In this document: positions 32,371-37,706 of the stretch, in pieces
Layout: each line of letters opens with the position of its first letter
Numbering within the stretch: position 1 is the first letter of the stretch
From: Leptospirales bacterium
GTDB lineage: Bacteria; Spirochaetota; Leptospiria; Leptospirales; Leptonemataceae
Direction: 5' to 3'
DNA: 37,706 nt
Assembly (NCBI GenBank): GCA_016788865.1
Contig: JAEUSB010000031.1
Coordinates: 1 to 37,706, forward strand
Position numbers and translations under genes: made by a program
Notes under the pieces: generated by a model
Seen by the model: the letters and a program-made list of their open reading frames with translations, nothing else
What the model was told of the DNA's origin: nothing
Database searches by the model: none

Positions 32371-33311
32371 AGCAATCGGGCGAGGCGCTATCGGCACTTT
32401 CGAGCGGAGAGTACTCGCGAGCTAAAGATCTATACGGAGCATTGCTCGAGGAATATCCCGAAGAGCCGGACTATATTTGCGGATTCTATACTGCAGCTTA
32501 CTGGGAAAACCGGCACTCCGGTTTTCAGGCGATGCCACAGGGCAAGGTTCGCGGAACGGCCCTGGTTCAAGCATGGGACGCCTACGAGGCGATTGCCAAT
32601 GACAAAGAGTTTACTGGCCTTACCAGTTTTCGCGCGGCTATGCGAGGTATCCTTGGCCAGGCCGCCGAAGAGTTTCGCTTTTCTTTTCAAGATTCGGGTC
32701 TGGCACACGATACCAAAGTGCTAGCGGATGTGGGTCGTTGCCTGATTAGAATCGGAGACTACACCAACGCAACTGAGATCTTGCAGTTTGCCCGCAAGGT
32801 AAGACCCGGCGCGGAAATTCTTTTCTTGCTTGGTGAATCCTGCTCATCACAAACCGACGAGGATCCGGAGAACCTCACCCGGGGCCTGGGCTTCTATCGC
32901 GATGCATTTATTCAAGAGCCAGGCATTCTGGACCCTGCCCTCATAGGTTCAGATCTGCCCGTAAGGATATTCCAGAAGGTTTACGATCTGCTTGAAGGCA
33001 ATCGCGAGAATGCAATCCTCTGGTTTCCTGCCCATCTAATGGCAGCTTCGCAACGTTATGCGCTCAGGAAGCTCCTTCCGGAAGAATTGAAAGAGATCAG
33101 GGCAGAACTCGGACGGCTCAGCCAGGATCTTGAACGAGTGGTCGAGAAATACAAGGAACGGGTGCGCGCGCGAATCTGTTTCTTTATTCTGGTTTTACTC
33201 CAACATCATGCTGCGTACGAATACAACCCAGACGACATCCAGGAGCTTGAGACCAAACTTGCCGAGCTCAATCCCGGGCTGTACAAGGATTTTCGGGATG
33301 CAGTGCAATAA
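32367..33311 (+). CDS. TPR-like helical-repeat protein
   Basis: 314 residues. The first 40 residues (ALSALSSGEYSRAKDLYGALLEEYPEEPDY) and a later pair (KVLADVGRCLIRIGDYTNATEILQFARKVRP, LFLLGESC) are TPR-like helices. The second half is charged and ends with FILVLLQHHAAYEYNPDDIQELETKLAEL. No signal peptide, so it is probably a cytosolic adaptor. I know of similar genes near yajQ in leptospires but cannot confirm orthology here. It overlaps yajQ as ATGA and should be in the same operon. Confidence 0.75.
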   Translation: MKQSGEALSALSSGEYSRAKDLYGALLEEYPEEPDYICGFYTAAYWENRHSGFQAMPQGKVRGTALVQAWDAYEAIANDKEFTGLTSFRAAMRGILGQAAEEFRFSFQDSGLAHDTKVLADVGRCLIRIGDYTNATEILQFARKVRPGAEILFLLGESCSSQTDEDPENLTRGLGFYRDAFIQEPGILDPALIGSDLPVRIFQKVYDLLEGNRENAILWFPAHLMAASQRYALRKLLPEELKEIRAELGRLSQDLERVVEKYKERVRARICFFILVLLQHHAAYEYNPDDIQELETKLAELNPGLYKDFRDAVQ

Positions 33312-33334
33312 ACGGCGCCGGCAAAGGAAGATGC

Positions 33335-33346
33335 ATTTACGTAAAT
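33335..33346. promoter_or_regulatory. ATTTACGTAAAT palindrome upstream of the envelope operon
   Basis: A perfect 12-base palindrome 33 bases before the ATG at 33379 and 24 bases after the TPR stop. It could be an operator for the six-gene envelope operon that follows; no matching regulator is in the window. Confidence 0.4.
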
Positions 33347-33378
33347 TTGGGTGCAGCGAAAAATCAAAAGGCACTTCC

Positions 33379-33768
33379 ATGGCAAAAATAAATCGTCTAA
33401 CGTTATTGTTTGTTTTAGGCGTAACCCTCCTGACCGGCTCCAGTTGTCGAACCGTTGAAGTGGCCCTTCCAGAGACCACAGTTAGAATTCAGCTGAAAGG
33501 AGACCTGACCAATACAGATATTGTTCCGGTGAACGATGGTGTTCAGGTAGAATTGAAAGCACCGGGTGATTACGCCATCAAAACACCGACCATGGGAGGC
33601 GGCTATTCGGAGTTAGCTTTCCTGGTTCGATACAACAGGCACGAACCTTTGACGTACAAAGTCATCGCTTTGCGAAAGAGCAAGACGGTTCTCCGAGAGT
33701 TTTCATTGGGAGAGATATACGCGCTTCCACGGACCGGTGAAATCTACCTCCTGTCGGTTGCCCCATAG
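33379..33768 (+). CDS. Hypothetical lipoprotein
   Basis: 129 residues from the ATG at 33379 with AAAAGG ahead; the open frame back to 33130 belongs to the TPR region in another phase. The signal NRLTLLFVLGVTLLTGSSC is a lipoprotein leader. The small mature part is beta-rich (TTVRIQLKGDLTNTDIVPV, DYAIKTPTMGGGYSELAFLVRY, TYKVIALRKS), perhaps one beta sandwich. No known family. First gene of the plus-strand operon that runs to the right edge, 60 bases before the next lipoprotein. Confidence 0.7.
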   Translation: MAKINRLTLLFVLGVTLLTGSSCRTVEVALPETTVRIQLKGDLTNTDIVPVNDGVQVELKAPGDYAIKTPTMGGGYSELAFLVRYNRHEPLTYKVIALRKSKTVLREFSLGEIYALPRTGEIYLLSVAP

Positions 33769-33829
33769 AATATTTTTTTTGATTGAAAGCAAGCATCCCT
33801 TCGTCAATACCACAAACGCCGGAGGGCCC

Positions 33830-34738
33830 ATGCGCATTATTTCAGCCTTATTTTTCAGCATTCTTGCAGCTGCATTCCTCAATTGTCAGAAATCAACCCA
33901 GGACTCAGACACCATCCGGGCAGCTTTCTTGCTGGGGGGAAGCAGCAGATTGAGTGGCAAGACTGCCCGTGCGGGGACTACAGGTGCCGTTGCAGCCGTA
34001 TCCGCCACCGCCGGCGGCCTGAGCACCGGAGCATCTGCCTACCTGCTCCCGAACAATCGCCCCCAATTCATGCTTGCCTTGCTCCGTGGAATGCGCCATT
34101 CCCGCGGGGCTGGGAGGCTCCTTGCTGCACTCCGCATGAACCGGCGCAGCCCAATCCGGCCGGCCACATTTACCTGCGCCGGGGCTCCATCGAATGACTG
34201 CGCTCAGGGTGGAGACGGGAACAGCTACACTATGGCCGGGACAGAAACGTGCGAAGATGGATCTGGAATTGTGACTGCCAATAACGTGGACGTTACCCTG
34301 GACGACGATGGAACCATCTTTACCTACGACATCGACGCTGGTAGTTTCACTTACTCGGGCGGATGCGGGACGTATTCAATCGATTTCGAGAACTACCCGG
34401 AGTACAAGATCAATTACCTCAGTGGCTCCGTTACTACAACCGGTACACTTGCAAGCACTGTAAGTGAAACAAGCAACGGCTCAAGCTCAACAATCTCTGG
34501 ATTCACAATCGCGCATATGCAGATGGTAACAACGTCGGCGGATAACTTTACGGTAAACGGCGGCACACCGCTCATTATGGACCTTAGAATTGACTCAACC
34601 GACTCAGAGAATATTATTTTTGATCCAACTGAGGACGAAATCATTCTGGGTACGGCTTCTACCGCTCTAACCATGAACGGGACCATCAACGGTCAGGCCG
34701 TAAATTCGAACATCAGCGTTACGTTAACCCTGCCATGA
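33830..34738 (+). CDS. Hypothetical lipoprotein, Ser/Thr-rich
   Basis: 302 residues from the ATG at 33830, which has GGAGGG just ahead. The leader MRIISALFFSILAAAFLNC is a lipoprotein signal. Then follow an Ala/Gly/Arg-rich part (~residues 20-110), including GAVAAVSATAGGLSTGASAY, and a beta-rich C-terminal half full of Thr/Ser/Asp (VTANNVDVTLDDDGTIFTYD, ITLGTASTALTMNG-like strands), suggestive of a surface-exposed beta-solenoid or sandwich. No family recognised. It overlaps the next gene by 4 bases (ATGA), so both are co-translated. Confidence 0.7.
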   Translation: MRIISALFFSILAAAFLNCQKSTQDSDTIRAAFLLGGSSRLSGKTARAGTTGAVAAVSATAGGLSTGASAYLLPNNRPQFMLALLRGMRHSRGAGRLLAALRMNRRSPIRPATFTCAGAPSNDCAQGGDGNSYTMAGTETCEDGSGIVTANNVDVTLDDDGTIFTYDIDAGSFTYSGGCGTYSIDFENYPEYKINYLSGSVTTTGTLASTVSETSNGSSSTISGFTIAHMQMVTTSADNFTVNGGTPLIMDLRIDSTDSENIIFDPTEDEIILGTASTALTMNGTINGQAVNSNISVTLTLP

Positions 34739-35229
34739 AACACAATCGCAGAATCAAGATTTTTGTCATCGCAAGTTGTGTTGTCCTTGCGACTGCGACC
34801 GTGGCGGACCGAAAGATGTACATTCAGTCTCCGTCAGCGCGGCTTCTTGATTCCCCGAAGATGGATGCAGCGGGTCCGGCTCTAGCCCGCGGCACTGCTG
34901 TTACGCAGACTGGAGAAGAAGGGCTCTTCTTTAAGATTCGCACGGATTCCGGATCCGGTTATGTACCCAGACTGTACGCATCGGCCTTCCCTCCATCGCA
35001 AAAGGTGAATTTCGGAACGGGTGTTGATAAAGACACATCCGTCAAAGCTCGAGCGCGCGCATCGAACTATTCACAGACTGTAGCTGCGCGTGGGATTTCC
35101 GAATCGCAGTCGCTCCGCACACGGAGTGGATTTCAGGATTTTGATTTTGATTCAATCGGTTGGATCGAACACATACAGGTATCGCAAGCGGAGCAAACTG
35201 CGTTTGAATCGGGCGGAGTTCCGCAGTGA
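34735..35229 (+). CDS. Exported SH3-like domain protein
   Basis: 164 residues. KIFVIASCVVLATATVADR is an export signal. MYIQSPSARLLDSPKMDAAGPALARGTAVTQTGEEGLFFKIRTDSGSGYV reads in segments as a bacterial SH3 (SH3b) domain: xxARLLDSP, GTAVTQTGEEGLFFKI and GYVPRLY. SH3b domains in exported proteins often bind cell-wall peptides. The remaining C-terminal half is Ser/Arg-rich and carries a predicted helix. It overlaps its neighbours by 4 bases on each side. It may be an accessory to the M48 protease next door. Confidence 0.75.
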   Translation: MKHNRRIKIFVIASCVVLATATVADRKMYIQSPSARLLDSPKMDAAGPALARGTAVTQTGEEGLFFKIRTDSGSGYVPRLYASAFPPSQKVNFGTGVDKDTSVKARARASNYSQTVAARGISESQSLRTRSGFQDFDFDSIGWIEHIQVSQAEQTAFESGGVPQ

Positions 35230-36017
35230 AACTAGCGGCGTTCCTGATTGTAAGTCTGCTGTTACTCTGCACAAGCTGTGCGAGCGGCATGACGTCGCAG
35301 GAAAAGGAGGCAATTCAGAATGAATTGCAGGTAGGTCGAAGCCTGGCCGCCAGGCTTGCAAAGAAATACGGGATTGTCCGCGAAGAGAAAGTCACAAAGT
35401 ATTTACTTTTTTTGGGTCGATCCATCGCAACCCGATCGTCGAGAAGCGAACTAAATCTCCAGGTTGGTATCCTTGCAACCGATGAAGTAAACGCTTTTGC
35501 ATGCCCGGGTGGCTATGTCCTTGTAACACGCGGGTTGCTGCTCCAGCTTCAGGATGAAAGCGAGCTCGCATTTGTCCTGGCGCACGAAATTTCGCACATA
35601 GCTTATCAACATTCTGGAGAGTTTCAGCGCGGGACAGGTTTTGTTAATTTTGTTTCCGCTCTCTTTTCCGGCGGCGGCAACGTCGTTAATAGCGTTGTAC
35701 GTCAATCCACGGGAGAACTGGAAACTCAATTGCTCGAAAAAGGCAGGCAGCGAGTTTTCGAGCTTGATGCAGACAAAGCCGGGATGCTACTGAGCTCCAG
35801 TCTGGGATACAACCCGCTTTCTGGCACTGCCTACCTGCGCCGAATGGCCGCCATGACCGGGAACGAAACGTTCATCAAAACACATCCTGCTATTTCTGAT
35901 CGTATTACCTCAATGGAACAATTTGCAGTTCAGCAAGGGTTGCTGAACTCGCAGGGAACTTTGAACCAACAACGTTATACGGAATATAAATCTTTACTCA
36001 GGACTAAAACCAATTGA
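35226..36017 (+). CDS. M48-family metalloprotease lipoprotein (BepA/LoiP-like)
   Basis: 263 residues. The leader MKLAAFLIVSLLLLCTSC ends in lipobox Cys18. The zinc site is H120-E121-x-x-H124 in VLAHEISHIAYQH, with the third ligand Glu179 in ELDADKAGMLL, the M48 arrangement. FACPGGYVLVTRGLLLQL, before the HExxH, is a typical M48 segment. Unlike BepA it has no TPR tail. Such lipoproteins act on or assist outer-membrane proteins. Directly downstream, with 4 bases of overlap, is a FadL-type porin, a plausible client. Confidence 0.9.
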   Translation: MKLAAFLIVSLLLLCTSCASGMTSQEKEAIQNELQVGRSLAARLAKKYGIVREEKVTKYLLFLGRSIATRSSRSELNLQVGILATDEVNAFACPGGYVLVTRGLLLQLQDESELAFVLAHEISHIAYQHSGEFQRGTGFVNFVSALFSGGGNVVNSVVRQSTGELETQLLEKGRQRVFELDADKAGMLLSSSLGYNPLSGTAYLRRMAAMTGNETFIKTHPAISDRITSMEQFAVQQGLLNSQGTLNQQRYTEYKSLLRTKTN

Positions 36018-37471
36018 AATCTTCACGAGTTCCAGGCTATCGAAGCACTTCCCTCATTGCGCTGCTGGGTTTTTTCGCCTTTGGGCAGGCTCAAGCCGAT
36101 GAGTACCATAACATCAACGGTTTTTTTGGGGAGCGGGCCGCAGGCCTGGCCGGAGCTTACACGGCAGTGGCCGATGATCCCGCCGGAGCTTACTACAATC
36201 CCGCGGGCATTGCTTTTGCGTATGACAACTTCATCTCAATTTCCGCAAGCACGTACCGGGAATCAAAGAAATCGTATGTAAACGTATTTGGCCCGGACCA
36301 AAGCTACAACCGCAGTTCGCGCGGTTATGTGCCAAACTTCTTTGGAGCGATCAAGAGTTTTGGCGACCTGCGATTTGGCTTCTCAATCGTCTCTCCTACA
36401 ACGGACGATTATGACCAGGCGGACCAGATTCAATTTCCTCTGGCCTTGAACAGGGTTTCTAACTTTAGAAATGATTATACGGAAAGGAACACGCAGTTCC
36501 TTGTTGGCCCCAGCCTGGCCAAGCCCATTTCAAGCAAATTCTCTATTGGAGCCACGCTGTACTATTTATACGATTCTGCTCGCATCACAACATCGCAGCT
36601 TACAATTAATAAGAACGGAAGCTATACGTCTACGGACCTAACTGATCGTCGTCGCACTATGGGGTTCCTCCCAATCGTCGGGATGCAGTACATGCCTACG
36701 GATACACTTTCGCTGGGCGCCTCGCTGCGCAGACCTATCGTAACAGCGGCTAATCGACGTAAGTCCGGCGTGGTAAACAATGCGGCCAGAACCGCGCCTG
36801 AATTGGTACTGGTCGAAAGCACATCGTCTTCTTCTGCCGCTGCCACATCGGGGTCGGCCGTTGCTGGACCACCTGAAAGCGGAGCAATTCCAGAAGCGCC
36901 TGAACTGCGGGTGGGTTTGGCCACTTTTCCTTCACGTTACTTCATGGTTTCGTTTGATGTGATTCGCTCGTTCGGTTACAAGTTTGAACAGGATCGGACG
37001 CAGGCTGACGTCAACGGCGACGTATTCTTGAACACCGGGGAGGTGGCGTCACTTACCCGCAGACCCACCACGAATTTTGCCCTGGGCCTTGAGTATTTTC
37101 TCAGTGATAACTTCGCTTTGCGCGGAGGAGTTTTTACCAACAAAGCAAACTCATACGAAATCAAGTGGGCCGATCGTGCCCTGGCAGCCCTTGCAAGAAA
37201 TACAAGTCGAAACGCATTTGCGTTCCCGACGTCGAGCGGAACTGCATTGTACTATAATATTCCGGCATTTGATAACCTGGAGCGCTTTGAGCACGTGAAC
37301 CAGCGTGGCTTTTCGATGGGCTTCACGTGGGGTGACTCGCGATCTTCACTTACAGTCACCTACAGCATGGAAATGGGAAAAGGCACGGCTCAGATCGATC
37401 AAACCCAGGCACCGCAACCGCTACGAGTCAGGTCATCGTCAATCTACGTTGTTGCAAGCACACGCACATGA
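36014..37471 (+). CDS. FadL/OmpP1-family outer-membrane porin
   Basis: 485 residues from a TTG that overlaps the M48 TGA as TTGA. After the signal (YRSTSLIALLGFFAFGQAQA-D) comes NINGFFGERAAGLAGAYTAVADDPAGAYYNPAGIAF, seen in pieces, the N-terminal plug and first strands of OmpP1/FadL/TodX porins for long-chain fatty acids and other hydrophobic compounds. Beta-strand patterns continue (FGFSIVSPTT, SIGATLYYLY, LSLGASLRRP). A Ser/Ala/Gly-rich stretch (SSSSAAATSGSAVAGPP) is likely an external loop. The ATG of the CHASE2 gene overlaps its stop. It could supply fatty acids to the acyl-CoA genes of this window. Confidence 0.9.
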   Translation: MKSSRVPGYRSTSLIALLGFFAFGQAQADEYHNINGFFGERAAGLAGAYTAVADDPAGAYYNPAGIAFAYDNFISISASTYRESKKSYVNVFGPDQSYNRSSRGYVPNFFGAIKSFGDLRFGFSIVSPTTDDYDQADQIQFPLALNRVSNFRNDYTERNTQFLVGPSLAKPISSKFSIGATLYYLYDSARITTSQLTINKNGSYTSTDLTDRRRTMGFLPIVGMQYMPTDTLSLGASLRRPIVTAANRRKSGVVNNAARTAPELVLVESTSSSSAAATSGSAVAGPPESGAIPEAPELRVGLATFPSRYFMVSFDVIRSFGYKFEQDRTQADVNGDVFLNTGEVASLTRRPTTNFALGLEYFLSDNFALRGGVFTNKANSYEIKWADRALAALARNTSRNAFAFPTSSGTALYYNIPAFDNLERFEHVNQRGFSMGFTWGDSRSSLTVTYSMEMGKGTAQIDQTQAPQPLRVRSSSIYVVASTRT

Positions 37472-37706
37472 ACCTGAACATTGATCGAAAAGTCATCTGG
37501 GGAACGATATTCGGAATTCTGCCCATGTTCGTGGTGCTTCCGCTCCACTTTCGGGGAGGACTGCGTTCATTTGAAGATTCGCTGATTGATCTGCGATATA
37601 AATATTTCAATCCATCGCATCTACATTCCAAAGACGTCGTGATTGTTGATGTAGACGAAAGAACTCTGAACACCTACAAAGATAAGCAACTTTTTGGCCG
37701 TTGGCC
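37468..37706 (+). CDS. CHASE2-domain sensor, probably nucleotide cyclase, partial
   Basis: The first 79 codons are in the window: MNLNIDRKVIWGTIFGILPMFVVLP, then RSFEDSLIDLRYKYF and DVVIVDVDERTL. One membrane helix followed by E-D-x-L-x-D-x-R and V-V-I-V-D-V-D-E-x-T is the standard start of the extracytoplasmic CHASE2 domain, usually attached to adenylate/guanylate cyclase or kinase modules; the output domain lies beyond the edge. The ATG overlaps the FadL gene stop (ATGA), so it is part of the envelope operon. Confidence 0.8.
   Translation, partial: MNLNIDRKVIWGTIFGILPMFVVLPLHFRGGLRSFEDSLIDLRYKYFNPSHLHSKDVVIVDVDERTLNTYKDKQLFGRW

Noticed and set aside
1..37706. tRNA, rRNA, CRISPR or insertion sequences
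   Set aside because: I saw no cloverleaf-like tRNA with a T-loop motif, no regularly spaced direct repeats, and no transposase frames; a dedicated search could still find a small RNA.

Overview
The window looks like a chromosomal segment from a spirochaete of the Leptospirales type (Leptonema/Turneriella-like rather than low-GC Leptospira). This is an inference. It rests on roughly balanced base composition, many small lipoproteins with loose spirochaetal lipoboxes, a protein with two DUF1566 (Lcl C-terminal) repeats, a lipoprotein that resembles the leptospiral LIC_10091 family, futalosine-type menaquinone genes, and a FadL-type porin next to a CHASE2 protein. Genes are tightly packed with many 1-13 base overlaps. 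No stretch over 300 bases lacks a gene; the largest gaps are 31637-31878 and 17779-17999. I found no tRNA, rRNA, CRISPR array, transposase or integrase.

Layout. (1) 1-2835, minus: an operon of envelope proteins with a degenerate SpoIIE-like phosphatase domain and, at the left edge, a small multidrug-resistance-type permease. (2) 2883-6506: menaquinone module with mqnA (+), a convergent lipoprotein (-), then mqnP, a Lon-N domain gene and a ubiX/mqnM-type flavin prenyltransferase in overlapping order. (3) 6576-9517, minus: lipoprotein, CapA-like metallophosphatase and AlkD-like DNA glycosylase. (4) 9566-13270, plus: FAD-linked 2-hydroxyacid dehydrogenase, MHS-type transporter and an exported, possibly outer-membrane protein whose start appears to be CTG overlapping the transporter stop. 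(5) 13304-14687, minus: acyl-CoA desaturase and a TetR regulator behind a strong promoter carrying two matching operators. (6) 14894-17136, plus: NfeD protease and stomatin pair, then acpH.

(7) 18000-24285: DUF1566 lipoprotein, three hotdog thioesterases, a leaderless-looking ArsR-AHSA1-VOC operon, a frameshifted DUF4269 gene, a DUF3995 membrane protein and a GH25 lysozyme. (8) 24294-28577: [2Fe-2S] ferredoxin with SixA, Nudix hydrolase, a small exported helical protein with a terminator, a GH18-like hydrolase, a 56-residue charged protein and two exported proteins. (9) 28670-33311: alaS with a histone-like lysine-rich N-terminal extension, an intergenic long imperfect inverted repeat, yajQ and a TPR protein. 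(10) 33379 to the right edge, plus: an envelope operon of two lipoproteins, an SH3-like protein, an M48 metalloprotease lipoprotein, a FadL-type porin and the start of a CHASE2 sensor.

Functional themes are menaquinone synthesis by the futalosine route, fatty-acid and acyl-thioester metabolism (desaturase, acpH, three thioesterases, FadL), and envelope maintenance. The most unusual signals are regulatory or structural: the desaturase operators, the long inverted repeat between alaS and yajQ, the CTG start, and the AlaRS extension.
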